NCBI GenBank assembly: GCA_030038195.1
Contig: JASHPJ010000003.1
Span: 1-54,075 of the forward strand
Reading direction: 5' to 3'
From: Acidobacteriaceae bacterium
GTDB taxonomy: Bacteria > Acidobacteriota > Terriglobia > Terriglobales > Acidobacteriaceae
DNA length: 54,075 bases
Below, one piece after another: positions 1 through 9,043 of this stretch. Below the pieces are notes generated by a model. The model saw nothing but the letters and a program-made list of their open reading frames with translations, did not search any database and was not told the DNA's origin. Positions within the stretch are counted from its first letter, which is position 1. Each line of letters opens with the position of its first letter. A program made the position numbers and the translations under genes.

Positions 1-1
1 C

Positions 2-373
2 AACCTGAACAATGGCATGAGCAACCGCGCAAATGCCATCTGCCCTGGCGTGCGCACGATTGGAAAGGTTTCGGAATGGTTTGATACAAGCTGTTTCATG
101 ATGCCCGCTCCATACCAGATCGGCAACTCCGGCCTCGACAAGGCAGTAAGCCCGGGCTATGTGGACTCCGACATTTCGCTGTCCAAGACCGCGAACATCC
201 ACGAGCAGATGAGCCTGCGTGTGCAGATCGATGCATTCAATGCGTTCAATCATGCTTACCTCGGGCATCCGAATACAACCTGCTGCAGCGATACGAACGC
301 ACTCTTTGGAGTGATCACGAGTGCAAATGGCCCGCCGCGCAACCTGCAGATGGGCGTACACCTCGCCTTCTGA
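2..373 (+). CDS. TonB-dependent receptor, C-terminal end (partial)
   Basis: This is the last ~123 codons of a gene that begins before the window; the frame is open from base 2. The residues match the final beta-strands of the large Oar/SusC-like outer-membrane receptors of Acidobacteria: an 'IDAFNAFNHAYLG' strand near residue 80, an 'FGVITSANGPPRNLQ' segment, and a terminal aromatic residue (Phe) after 'MGVHLA', as expected for outer-membrane insertion. Such receptors import oligosaccharides or other bulky ligands using TonB. Two glycosidase-like genes follow on the same strand, so a polysaccharide-derived ligand is an inference from context. The plug and the amino end lie outside the window, so substrate class cannot be judged. 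Confidence 0.85.
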   Translation, partial: NLNNGMSNRANAICPGVRTIGKVSEWFDTSCFMMPAPYQIGNSGLDKAVSPGYVDSDISLSKTANIHEQMSLRVQIDAFNAFNHAYLGHPNTTCCSDTNALFGVITSANGPPRNLQMGVHLAF

Positions 374-539
374 CGCGCCGCTGCATGCGATAAGCCGGCA
401 GCGGTCGGTGACTGACCACTGCCGGCTCATCTTGCCAAGCACAACCAAGAAAAGCATACGCAGAATGCTTTCAGATAGTAATTTGATTCGACGCACATTA
501 AAGTTATCGGCGGCGAACAGAGAAAGGGCTGATTGCTGG

Positions 540-2108
540 ATGGATCGCAGGAAATTTCTTGGCACGGCGCTTGCCGCCTCCATTGCGAATCGAACCATGG
601 GCCTCCCGGGAACGGCGATTGACGCACGGCCAACGGGACGCAATCTCGTACCCAGCAAGCCATCGACAGCATCGAATTACTGGTGTACCTGGGCAGCACA
701 GAATTACATGTACGGCCATCACTTGGCGAAGCTTGACCCTGAGATTCTGGAGGGCGCATCGGGGAGCGCTCTTGCGCACCAGGCCATGACGGAGAAGATT
801 CTCTTTGGCGACGGTGGGTGGGTAAACGATTTCTTTCTGCGCGTTCGTTCTGACTTGTTTTTTCTTTTCGATGATGGCTGGGAGTCTGGAGGCACTTCGA
901 CTTTTGAGGTAGATACGGAGAAATTCCCCTCTTTTACCGGGTCTTCCGGTGAACGTCTCAGGAGACTGAATCGTGCTGTTCAGGAACGCGGATGGCGCGG
1001 CGCCGGGCTGTGGTGCCGTAATACTCCTGGCGGAGATACTGGCTCGCACCTGGAAAACCTCAGCGCATCCGCCGCGATCCGGTACTGGAAGATCGACATC
1101 GGCGACCCAGACTTCAGCCTGGTCCGGCTGCGAGACGCATCGCATATTCCGCTCACGCTCGAACACGTGCACGGGGAACTGCCTGTAAATGGAGACTGGA
1201 AAACAGATGGCCGGTTTGGAGCGCAAGGGCGAGACTCCCGCAGAATTGAAATTCTGCGACATACCGATGTCTACAGGACGTACGACGTAACTTCGATCCT
1301 TTCGTTGCCCACCACTCTTGACCGCGTAGCCGCAATGCTGAAAGGCGCAGAAGAAGACCCTGCAATACGCGGCTTGCTCAATGTCGAGGATGAAGCCTAC
1401 GTAGCTGCCGCCCTGGGATGCACGATGGGCATTATGCGCTATCCGCTTACCGGCTTGCGGCCTGGAGGAGACGTGGACCTGTTTTTCAACGGTCCACGAC
1501 AAACCAAGAAGCGCATGGACGAAGTGGTGCGGGCTCTCCGATGGCAGCGCATCGCTCCGCCATTCTCACCCGGCTCAGCGCGGGCAGAGGTCAGCGACGA
1601 GATTCTCACAGATGCGTGGCGCTTTGAACGCGGCCAGACATGGCTCACCGAGATCGTTGGGAGCACGGTACGGCAAGGCGCGCCCGCCGCTGTCACACGC
1701 AACCTGCCTCTGCCGGAAGTTAGATCAAAAGGGGAAAAGCCATTTGTCTTCGCCACGCGCTTTCCAAATGGAGCCGTGGCCATCGCTGCACAGGAGCGGA
1801 CTCAAATCGACAAGGCCTGGTTCATGCTGCCGTGTGAAGTAACCCTCACTGTGTCTGACGCGCCGGGTCCATTCGGCATATTCGGCTCTTTCGATTCGCT
1901 TACGTTGATCGCCGGCAGACCCTTGGAAGGCTGCCATGTACTCGCACAGGACCTGGCTGGCGATGAAGCCTTCGATATCTCGCGCCAGGTCCAGATCCGC
2001 GGGAGTAGTCTGAAGATAGCGGGCAGGTTAATTCGCCAGATAGGCCTTCATCGTGCAACAGAGGGAGATTTGTCTTCGCCGGGCATGGTGCTTTCTATAC
2101 TTTCCTGA
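540..2108 (+). CDS. Secreted glycosidase-like protein, clan GH-D type barrel
   Basis: A protein of 522 residues. I chose the ATG at 540 because it begins 'MDRRKFLGTALAAS', a Tat-like signal (RRKFLG plus a hydrophobic run); the open frame reaches back to 321, but that part looks non-coding. Two motifs point to the alpha-galactosidase-type (beta/alpha)8 fold: 'FLFDDGW' at residues 108-114, and 'YWKID' at 182-186, which fits the Y-x-K-x-D motif whose Asp is the nucleophile in GH27/GH36 enzymes. A beta-rich tail follows from about residue 390. The specific family and substrate are not clear. It lies between the TonB receptor end and another glycosidase-like gene, consistent with a carbohydrate-use locus. 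Confidence 0.6.
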   Translation: MDRRKFLGTALAASIANRTMGLPGTAIDARPTGRNLVPSKPSTASNYWCTWAAQNYMYGHHLAKLDPEILEGASGSALAHQAMTEKILFGDGGWVNDFFLRVRSDLFFLFDDGWESGGTSTFEVDTEKFPSFTGSSGERLRRLNRAVQERGWRGAGLWCRNTPGGDTGSHLENLSASAAIRYWKIDIGDPDFSLVRLRDASHIPLTLEHVHGELPVNGDWKTDGRFGAQGRDSRRIEILRHTDVYRTYDVTSILSLPTTLDRVAAMLKGAEEDPAIRGLLNVEDEAYVAAALGCTMGIMRYPLTGLRPGGDVDLFFNGPRQTKKRMDEVVRALRWQRIAPPFSPGSARAEVSDEILTDAWRFERGQTWLTEIVGSTVRQGAPAAVTRNLPLPEVRSKGEKPFVFATRFPNGAVAIAAQERTQIDKAWFMLPCEVTLTVSDAPGPFGIFGSFDSLTLIAGRPLEGCHVLAQDLAGDEAFDISRQVQIRGSSLKIAGRLIRQIGLHRATEGDLSSPGMVLSILS

Positions 2109-2234
2109 TGTGAAGATATGGGCGAGGCTGCCGCAACGAATAACTACTCGCCCGCGATTCCGTGACGGGTTGCGTGGTGGTGAGAGCGATTTCGAGTTGT
2201 GATGATGCAATCAGGCGTGCCGCATTTTCCGAAC

Positions 2235-3749
2235 ATGACAAAACACATTCGTGTTACTTATTGGGCCGGCATCTTATCTGGCATCGTCTGCTGGATGATT
2301 CTTGCGGCATCGAATCAGGCCAGCGCACAGACGCACAACTCTGTGCCGCATTCACGCCTCGAGCTTCAATCTTCAGACAGACGATTAGTAAGTGCATTCA
2401 ACTGGGCCAAACAGCAGGCAATGGCCTACGTGAACGATGGCAATCCAGTCGGTCCCTGGTACGAAGCAGCTCTTCCAGGACGACGGGCGTTTTGCATGCG
2501 CGATGTCTCCCATCAGGCGGCCGGTGCACAGGCTCTCGGCCTGTCGCGCTATACGCACAACATGCTGCGGCGGTTCGCAGAAAACATATCCGCGTCGCGC
2601 GACTGGTGCAGCTACTGGGAGATCGACTACCTGAACCGTCCGGCGCCGGTCGATTACAAAAACGATACGGAATTCTGGTATAACCTGCCTGCTAATTTCG
2701 ATGTGATGGATGCCTGTTACCGCATGTACCTGTGGACGGGAGATCAGACGTATATCGATGACCCTGTGTTTCTGAATTTTTATCGTCACACGGTTACCGA
2801 TTACGTCGCGCGATGGGATCTAGATGTTGGACACGTGATGACGCGGCAAAGCGCACCGCAAAAGTCATCCTATTTTCACGGCGATCCGAGTTATGAAGAG
2901 AGCCGGCGCGATATTGCCCTTGGCGTCGATCTGCTGGCGACGCAGTACGCTGGCTATCGCTCGTTCGCGGCCATCGAAGCGATCCAGAAAGATGTCAATT
3001 CGGCAAAGCGATATCTGGATGCGGCAGAAGAGGTGAAATCCCTGATCAACACGAAGTGGTGGAATGCTTCGGGGAGATACTTCTATGCATTCCTCGATAA
3101 CAATCATGAGTTGCATGGGCGTGCCGGAGCAGACCTGCTTTATCGCGATGCCATTGATCCCGGTTCCAAGACAGAGAGTGCGCTCGATGCGTTGCTGAAG
3201 ACGATGCGGTCAGAACCGGAAGGTGAAGTTGAGCCCGAATCGCATTATGCGGAGATTCTCTACCGATATGGTGTGCCGGATGCAGCCTATGCCGAGATTA
3301 TGGACCTGTCGCGTGAAGGGCGAGCGCGGCGGGAGTATCCAGAGGTGTCCTATTCGGTAATCGGCGCCATCGTGAACGGACTGATGGGAATCAATGTTGA
3401 GCCTGCAGTCTCTATTGAAGACATGGCGAATGGGAAGGGATTTGAACCCGTGGTGCAAACGCTGCCGCAGTTGTCGGCGCCCACTGCCTGGGCAGAGGTG
3501 CGCAACTTGCCGATTGGAAACGGATCGATCGATGTTCTGCATGACGGCAATCGCACAACGGTATTCAAGAACCGCGGCGATAAGGTTCTCGCATGGGAGG
3601 CATCTTTCCCAGGATCGTTCCCTACGCTCATTGTCGACGGAAAGCCGCAAGCGGCCCACACCAGGGAGCTTTTTACAGGCCGGGTTGTTACGTGGATTAT
3701 GGTGCGTGTGCAGGCAGGCGCGCGTGTACGCATTGCAGTTCCATCCTGA
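2235..3749 (+). CDS. Secreted six-hairpin-like glycosidase
   Basis: A protein of 504 residues from ATG 2235; in-frame ATGs at 2199-2205 are alternatives. The first ~32 residues form a signal peptide with a long hydrophobic stretch and an 'ASAQ' cleavage site. The mature part is helix-rich and aromatic, with 'GPWYEAALPGRRAFCMRDVSHQ' divided over residues ~65-86, 'WSYWEIDY'-like and 'NDTEFWYNLPANFDVM' segments, and late 'EPESHYAEILYRYG'. This pattern of alternating helices with acidic and aromatic residues fits the six-hairpin (alpha/alpha)6 glycosidases such as rhamnosidase-type enzymes. A small beta-rich domain ends the protein. It follows the GH-D-like gene by 126 bp and probably shares its transcript. 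Function beyond 'glycosidase-like' is inference. Confidence 0.6.
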   Translation: MTKHIRVTYWAGILSGIVCWMILAASNQASAQTHNSVPHSRLELQSSDRRLVSAFNWAKQQAMAYVNDGNPVGPWYEAALPGRRAFCMRDVSHQAAGAQALGLSRYTHNMLRRFAENISASRDWCSYWEIDYLNRPAPVDYKNDTEFWYNLPANFDVMDACYRMYLWTGDQTYIDDPVFLNFYRHTVTDYVARWDLDVGHVMTRQSAPQKSSYFHGDPSYEESRRDIALGVDLLATQYAGYRSFAAIEAIQKDVNSAKRYLDAAEEVKSLINTKWWNASGRYFYAFLDNNHELHGRAGADLLYRDAIDPGSKTESALDALLKTMRSEPEGEVEPESHYAEILYRYGVPDAAYAEIMDLSREGRARREYPEVSYSVIGAIVNGLMGINVEPAVSIEDMANGKGFEPVVQTLPQLSAPTAWAEVRNLPIGNGSIDVLHDGNRTTVFKNRGDKVLAWEASFPGSFPTLIVDGKPQAAHTRELFTGRVVTWIMVRVQAGARVRIAVPS

Positions 3750-3861
3750 ACGGAACAGTACTCTGCCAAAAATCTGATCTGTTCTAGTGAAGGCTGTGCC
3801 CGCTTTCTGAATCAGCTAGCCTGTCTTCTTAATTCCCCCACCTCCCGGCCGGGCTTGCAGC

Positions 3862-5139
3862 CTATTCTTTGAGAGGCATGGCGCTTTGTGAAGTGAATTC
3901 TTCGTATTCCGCAGCTTCTCTGTCGTCGCTGCGCAAAAGCAGGCTCACTGCCGCCGCCGCGAAAGCTATTACGGCGAGACCGACGATGAGCCTCGGCTCG
4001 TAAGAGCCGACGCGGTCGTAGAGATGTCCGATCACAACTGGACCGATGCCGCCGCCAACGGCGTAGGCTGTCCACGTGAGCCCGTAGAGCACAGAGAAAT
4101 GCTTGCGGCCGAAGTAGCGCGCAAGCAGATAAGGCGCAACGTCTGCTTCGCTGCCGAGCCCGATGCCAAGCAGCGCAGCACCTGCAAGCGCACTCGCAGA
4201 CGTGCCGGCAAACGCCAGAATCAAGGTGCCGACTGCAGCAAGAGAAAGGACAAACGTCTGAATACGCTGTGGCGAAAAGCGGTCTACCCAAAGGCCCACG
4301 CCGAGCCTGGCCAGGATGCCCGCACCGCCGCGCACAGAAAGTGCGAAGGCCGCCATCTGCGCGGTGACTCCGTGCTCGGTAAGAATGGCTGCCAGGTTTG
4401 TGACGAGGCCGTTCTCACTGAACGCGGAAAGGATGGTAATGATGGCCAGCACCCAGAAAGCGATGGTGCAAAGCGCCGCACCAACACTCACGCCCGATGT
4501 GGGGACAGGCTCTTCTTGAAGATGCGCCGCGGGCCGGTTGCGCACCAGCAGCGCGGTCAGCGGAAAACCCAGCAGCGCAACGCCGCCCAGGAACAGGTAG
4601 GCGCTGCGCCATCCACGGTGATCGATCACCCATTGCGTGGCTGGAGGAATGAAGATGGAGCCAACACCGCTGCCCGTCAGGATGAGCGCAAGCGCGAAGC
4701 CTCTGTGCTTGCGGAACCAGGTAAGCATCGTGCGCGTGTAAGCGAACTGCGCGGTTCCGTTGGCCACCAGCCCAAGAATAAAAAACGTAATGTAAAGCCG
4801 GCCAATATTGGGTCCGAGCCGGCTGAGCGAGGCAAGCGCAAGGGCGAAGACCAGGATGCAGGGAAGAATAATGCGCCGGGGAGGATAACGATCGAGCAGT
4901 ACTCCGATGCCCGGTGACACCAGTGCAACGGTGATAGCTGCCAGACCAAACGTGCCGCCGATGGCCTCGCGCTGCCAGCCGAATGCTGCGTGCAGTGGAT
5001 TGAGAAACAGGCTGAAGGTATAGGGCACGATGGGCGCAAAGCTGGTCATGACGCCGATAAACGCGGCGACAGCAACGCCCCAGCCGGGATAATAGATAGA
5101 GCTTTCGTTCGCAGTCCGCAGGCTTGCGGATTGGTTCAT
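3862..5139 (-). CDS. Major facilitator superfamily transporter
   Basis: A protein of 425 residues with about twelve hydrophobic segments, as usual for MFS carriers. After segment 2 it has 'GVLLDRYPPRRI', the loop motif typical of the family, and the second half has a matching 'GLWVDRFSPQRIQ'. The overall look is of the monocarboxylate/oxalate-formate (MCT) type. A hydrophilic tail ends 'AMPLKE'. The start ATG overlaps the stop of the upstream AhpD-like gene by 4 bp, so the two are probably translationally coupled. The substrate cannot be read from the sequence; an organic acid is the usual cargo of this subgroup. Confidence 0.85.
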   Translation of the reverse strand: MNQSASLRTANESSIYYPGWGVAVAAFIGVMTSFAPIVPYTFSLFLNPLHAAFGWQREAIGGTFGLAAITVALVSPGIGVLLDRYPPRRIILPCILVFALALASLSRLGPNIGRLYITFFILGLVANGTAQFAYTRTMLTWFRKHRGFALALILTGSGVGSIFIPPATQWVIDHRGWRSAYLFLGGVALLGFPLTALLVRNRPAAHLQEEPVPTSGVSVGAALCTIAFWVLAIITILSAFSENGLVTNLAAILTEHGVTAQMAAFALSVRGGAGILARLGVGLWVDRFSPQRIQTFVLSLAAVGTLILAFAGTSASALAGAALLGIGLGSEADVAPYLLARYFGRKHFSVLYGLTWTAYAVGGGIGPVVIGHLYDRVGSYEPRLIVGLAVIAFAAAAVSLLLRSDDREAAEYEEFTSQSAMPLKE

Positions 5140-5786
5140 GCGCTGCGCGCCTCTCGAATTGCCTTCGGTGGCGCCTCGCGGCGATAGCCAACGCGCGCCA
5201 TGCGCTCCCCGAGACGCTGAAAGGTCTCGTCGGAAACCAGCTTCACGCCATTTCCTGATACAAACCTGTTGTAGAAGTTGAACAGCGCGCAGGCGCCGAT
5301 GGCATAATAGATCGAAGTATCGTCCCAGCCTGTTTGCTTCAATGCAGCGATATCGGATTCGGCGATGGACCCCGAATCGAGCGTAAGCTTACGCACGAAT
5401 CGCAGCAGTGCCTTTTCTTTCGCGCCGATCGGCGAGCTTTCAAGATCGCGCAGCGCACTCCACACCAGCTCCTTATCTCCGTAAAGGTGCGACGCCACCG
5501 CGGCGTGCGCATTCATGCAGAACGCGCAGCGATTCAAAGACGAAGTATACACTGCAATCAATTCGCGCAGCGCGGAGCTGATGGGAGCTTCCTCATGCAT
5601 GAGCTCATGCGAGAGCTGGCAAAGATGATAGGCGGCCTGCGGACGAAAGACCAGGATATTCCAGATACCCCAGTACTCCGTGCCCGCTTTCTTCGCCGCG
5701 GCAATTGCGTCGGCGTAGGGACCCGGTTGAGGATTCTGCTCCACTTCTGCAAGAAACACATGACCTTCGACGGCTTGAGACACCAT
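5136..5786 (-). CDS. AhpD / carboxymuconolactone decarboxylase-family peroxidase-like protein
   Basis: A protein of 216 residues. The key motif is 'CAFCMNAH' around residues 87-94: a C-x-x-C pair followed by His, the redox centre of AhpD-type alkylhydroperoxidases. Upstream of it are the usual helices ('LRELIAVYTSSLN'), and downstream a second helical half with 'IYYAIGACALFNFYNRF'. The start ATG is preceded by a strong AAGGAGAG ribosome-binding site. The gene overlaps the MFS gene by an ATGA. The pairing suggests detoxification or processing of a compound handled by the transporter, which is inference. No disulfide reductase gene is nearby. Confidence 0.82.
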   Translation of the reverse strand: MVSQAVEGHVFLAEVEQNPQPGPYADAIAAAKKAGTEYWGIWNILVFRPQAAYHLCQLSHELMHEEAPISSALRELIAVYTSSLNRCAFCMNAHAAVASHLYGDKELVWSALRDLESSPIGAKEKALLRFVRKLTLDSGSIAESDIAALKQTGWDDTSIYYAIGACALFNFYNRFVSGNGVKLVSDETFQRLGERMARVGYRREAPPKAIREARSA

Positions 5787-5811
5787 TTCTCTCCTTCTGC
5801 GCGAAATATTC

Positions 5812-5937
5812 CAGAAGTTGTTTCATAAACTGGTTTCCGGCGATTTTCAGGCGCTCTTACCTCGCAAGCGAAGGCCGCTTGCGGGGAACCTCGAACAAGC
5901 GTTGCCCTTTCAAAGCCAGGTTATGAAACAGCTTTCA
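5812..5937. repeat. Imperfect inverted repeat with inner hairpin
   Basis: The outer arms at 5817-5836 and 5912-5932 share the core TGTTTCATAA and CTGG in opposite orientation, matching at about 17 of 20 positions. Between them is a perfect 8-bp hairpin, CGCAAGCG (5863-5870) and CGCTTGCG (5876-5883), with a 5-base loop. It lies upstream of the AhpD-like gene. The build, with outer arms plus an inner palindrome and no ORF, resembles a small MITE or REP-like intergenic element. Confidence 0.5.
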
Positions 5938-6411
5938 GCCGGTTTTTCGATTACAAGTACAATTGCACTGCAACTGTAAGAGTGTTGATGGGAGAAGCCG
6001 CCAAACTCTGAACCTTCAACCCTTAGCCCGAATGCGCAAGCCGCATGCCATCTCTCAGACACAGATATTGCACACTAGCGTTGGCTGAAGGAACACAATG
6101 CCGCATAGCCGTGTATCTTGCATCACGATACGTCAAGCGATCTTTGCTGAATCGCGCAGTGCCTCACAACCTACGTTAGGCCGAGGCCGATCTCCACCTT
6201 TTGATGGAGCATATGCGCGCAATGCATGCCGGCGTTTCAAGCCTCAAATCGCGGGGTTTGCTTGCGAGTTACGAGCACAGTATGCCTGTGGAACAGGCCA
6301 GCTATTTCAGCGGCTCCGGGAGGCATCAACTCTGGCTTCGCTGTAGAGAACACAAAATCTCAGGATTTGACGATCGATAATTCAAGAAAGCCAGCATAAA
6401 GAATACGGATG
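5938..6411. other. Intergenic stretch without a recognised gene
   Basis: About 475 bp between the inverted repeat and the end of the tad locus. An 82-codon open frame on the plus strand (6098-6346) has no family resemblance, no good ribosome-binding site and an unnatural residue mix, so I do not call it. The promoter of the AhpD-MFS pair should lie toward the left end, at or before the repeat. Confidence 0.5.
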
Positions 6412-6972
6412 CTACTGGGAGATAACTTCAGAGGATATGCCAGACAGTGTCATCGCATTGGTTGAAACAAAAGGTAATAGAAAATTGAATGAATATTGCA
6501 CCGTTACATTCACCACGCAGGTGGGGCTATTGGCGCCGTCGGTAGAATCGCACGTGTTTCCCGAAGGATCGGTGCCGGGCCAGGTAGTTGCCACTGTTAA
6601 GCGTGAAGAACTGATACCTGGCGGAGCAATACTATCAACAAAGCTGGTAACGTCTGCGCTGCTCGCCGTGCAGCTATAGGCGGCATGGCTTGAACATGGG
6701 CCACTATTCCACGATGAGCCTCTGACCATGGCGTAGCGGGTCGCCTCCTTGGCTGCATTTGTCACAAAGTGCTCGGCATAAAGTGCAATCAAACACTCCA
6801 TGATTCCAAAGATACACAATAGCAAGACAGAAAAGGCGAGGAAAAACTCCAGAACGCTCGCACCTGATTCGTCTTTGCCGAAGTGCAAATAAAAGCGTTT
6901 ACGGGCCGCACCAGACCTGTGCTGTCCGGCACTCTCTGAAGCGTATGCGAAATGGGTGACGGGTCGCTTCAA
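6412..6972 (-). CDS. TadE-like pilus assembly protein (second copy)
   Basis: A protein of 186 residues. It carries the TadE-type signature: a basic start, then 'ESGASVLEFFLAFSVLLLCIFG' across residues ~35-56 with the acidic residue (E) entering the single membrane helix, then 'AEHFVTNAAKEATRYAMV', which matches the conserved 'A..AAR.GAR.A' helix of TadE/TadF pseudopilins. The rest is a Ser/Thr/Cys-rich periplasmic domain with 'VNVTVQYSFNFLLPF'. It is the last gene of the tad locus, 2 bp after the preceding TadE-like gene. TadE-type proteins are minor pilin-like parts of the Flp system. Since the ATPase gene of this locus is broken, this protein may no longer serve in a working pilus. Confidence 0.78.
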   Translation of the reverse strand: MKRPVTHFAYASESAGQHRSGAARKRFYLHFGKDESGASVLEFFLAFSVLLLCIFGIMECLIALYAEHFVTNAAKEATRYAMVRGSSWNSGPCSSHAAYSCTASSADVTSFVDSIAPPGISSSRLTVATTWPGTDPSGNTCDSTDGANSPTCVVNVTVQYSFNFLLPFVSTNAMTLSGISSEVISQ

Positions 6973-6974
6973 CT

Positions 6975-7460
6975 TTAGTCTCCACCGGATCGCAGACGAG
7001 CGCTCCCCGTGAGCGTCAACGAAGCCGGTATTCCTGGATATGGAACAATCGGTGTAAAAGTCGCCGTTGTAGTGACTGCGACAAAGTTCACGTAATTATC
7101 GCTGCAGGCCGGGGGCGCGGAACAGTCGGCGACCACAGAACTGCCGTCATGACACTCACATCCATAGCTTACGTTCGTGCTGAGCGACTTGATGTCGGGA
7201 GCATTGGCTGACGCTGCACTTATCATGCCATTGACATCAGTCGGATTCTGAACGCCATAGATGGCTGCGGCATGGGCAGCAGACGATATGCTGATTGCGT
7301 AGTAATAAGCCTGCCCAAGGTCAACGAGAACGAGGAGAATAAATAGAAAGAAGGGAATAACCAGTGCTAACTCAGACAGGCTGGAGCCGCTCTCCTGTAC
7401 GTAAGAGGTCCATAATCTTATGAATTTGCGCCTGATTGTGCGATTTACTATCAGCAGCAT
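6975..7460 (-). CDS. TadE-like pilus assembly protein (first copy)
   Basis: A protein of 161 residues. Residues ~22-48 read 'QESGSSLSELALVIPFFLFILLVLVDLGQA', the classical TadE entry: a small-residue patch, a conserved Glu, and one membrane helix. 'YYYAISISSAAHAAAIYG' follows, matching the post-helix segment of the family. A Cys-containing domain ('CECHDGSSVVADCSAPPAC') follows, probably disulfide-bonded outside the membrane, and the tail is beta-rich. It sits 11 bp after the TadG-like gene and 2 bp before the second TadE-like gene, so all three are one transcription unit. Confidence 0.78.
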   Translation of the reverse strand: MLLIVNRTIRRKFIRLWTSYVQESGSSLSELALVIPFFLFILLVLVDLGQAYYYAISISSAAHAAAIYGVQNPTDVNGMISAASANAPDIKSLSTNVSYGCECHDGSSVVADCSAPPACSDNYVNFVAVTTTATFTPIVPYPGIPASLTLTGSARLRSGGD

Positions 7461-7471
7461 TCCTTATTCCT

Positions 7472-8929
7472 TCACTGAACCAGGCTAACGTTGTCGCCAT
7501 TCAATGGTGATCCACTCTCAAGCGTCGAATAGTCATTTCCAAATGTTGTTATGACTCCGGCAAGAAATGTAATATCCTTTGCGACAAGAATGTTATACGT
7601 TGAAGAGAGGGCGCTGACGCCATAGAACACAGTGGCATTGGGTTCATAGATGGCGCCGTTTAAACTGCTTCCCTGGGCCAGGTCGAGGAGAAAACTACCC
7701 TGGCTCGTATTATCGGGGGCCTGAAAGAACAGGATGCCGCCGTACTCACCGCTGGTTGGCGCAGACAAGTTGAAGTCGCTTAGTCCCAGTATGGCCGGCG
7801 CTGTAATCGAGAATCCATGGACTAAATTATTGGATCCTGCTTCGCTGTAAAAAGTGACGCCTTGGCCCGTAATCTTAGATAGCGCACTTATGGTAATTGT
7901 CAAACCTCCGGTCGTTCCGATGTTCAGTAATCCACCTGGCCCTTGGCGGAGAATATAAATGCCGGGATTGAACATTATCGTTCCTAGAACCGAAGCAGTG
8001 ATATCGATGCCGCCGCAATATACGCCAGGATTGAAGACGATATTTCCTCCGATTCCTAATAGGACTTGTATCTGCGATGGAGATCCGGTATAGGAGCTGC
8101 TGGTTGTTGTTTTGCACGCATCACTGGCACTGTCTGGCGTCGGGAGGTAGGCAAGCGGATCATTAGGATTTGGCCTGGCGACATTTGTTTTTGGCGGCGG
8201 TTGCGAGCCGCAGAGAAGACCATCAAGCAGTCCCTCGGCGCCCCCCGTCACGCTGATACTCGGCGCGGTGATGCCAAGCCCAACCAGGCATTCTAATGCC
8301 GCCGAGTTATCCGACTCGTCGATAATGCCACATTTAGAATTGACCAGAACGCCCGCGGCCAGAGTAATTGCGCCCGCAGCGTTCGGATCGAGAGCGTATA
8401 TACACGGCCCACCAACGCCACGCTCGGCCTCCGCGCGGGTTGTGACTGTGACACTATCGATTCCAACGATTCGCCCGAAATATGTGGGTACGTGATTGGT
8501 AATGACTGCCTCAACGTAATTCAGTTTCTGTGATCCGCTATTCGGGTCATTGGGATCGGCACAGGATGGATTGTCAATCATCAGTGTGAGGCCCGAGCCG
8601 GGCTCGCCGGAGCAGTTAGTAATAAAGTTGTCGATGGCATATCCGTTTTCGGTAAGTGCATCCTGGGCAGCCGCCTGCATAGCTGAGCAGTTTTCGATCC
8701 CGCCGCAAATCCTTACCTCCATCGCCGCCGCCAGCGCGACAGCGTCAGCAGCAGTTTGCATGTTTCGTTGAACATAGCGAAAATGTCCTACATCTACGCC
8801 GAGTCCAATAAATCCGATGATTGCAGTCATACACAGTGCGACGAATACCATCGCTTGTCCTTGTTGATCGTAAAAGATCCGGGCGATCCTTTGAGGGATC
8901 CTATTGTGATAGGTGCGATTGCTGCTCAT
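7472..8929 (-). CDS. TadG-like Flp pilus-assembly protein
   Basis: A protein of 485 residues. The amino end has 'DQQGQAMVFVALCMTAIIGFIGLGVDVG' (about residues 21-48), the TadG/TadE-G membrane anchor, followed by 'QRNMQTAADAVALAAA', the well-kept 'LQ.AADAAALA' segment of the family. The long outer domain has beta-helix-like repeats rich in Gly, Asn and Ser ('GLTITISALSKITGQGVTFYSEAGS') and several Cys. TadG proteins are envelope components of the Flp/Tad machinery. No von Willebrand motif is evident, so this is the shorter acidobacterial type. It opens the tadG-E-E group, 114 bp after a small membrane ORF. Confidence 0.75.
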   Translation of the reverse strand: MSSNRTYHNRIPQRIARIFYDQQGQAMVFVALCMTAIIGFIGLGVDVGHFRYVQRNMQTAADAVALAAAMEVRICGGIENCSAMQAAAQDALTENGYAIDNFITNCSGEPGSGLTLMIDNPSCADPNDPNSGSQKLNYVEAVITNHVPTYFGRIVGIDSVTVTTRAEAERGVGGPCIYALDPNAAGAITLAAGVLVNSKCGIIDESDNSAALECLVGLGITAPSISVTGGAEGLLDGLLCGSQPPPKTNVARPNPNDPLAYLPTPDSASDACKTTTSSSYTGSPSQIQVLLGIGGNIVFNPGVYCGGIDITASVLGTIMFNPGIYILRQGPGGLLNIGTTGGLTITISALSKITGQGVTFYSEAGSNNLVHGFSITAPAILGLSDFNLSAPTSGEYGGILFFQAPDNTSQGSFLLDLAQGSSLNGAIYEPNATVFYGVSALSSTYNILVAKDITFLAGVITTFGNDYSTLESGSPLNGDNVSLVQ

Positions 8930-9043
8930 AACTGACTCACTTCACATGATTCTGAAAAATCCACGGGGCGCATAGGAGCATTGAACGTGATTGTCTTGTT
9001 ACTTCTGCAGCGCATGACAGGTATATATTTGCTGGATACAGTG

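Noticed and set aside
6098..6346. 82-codon frame upstream of the AhpD-MFS pair
   Set aside because: No ribosome-binding site of note, no family likeness, unnatural composition.
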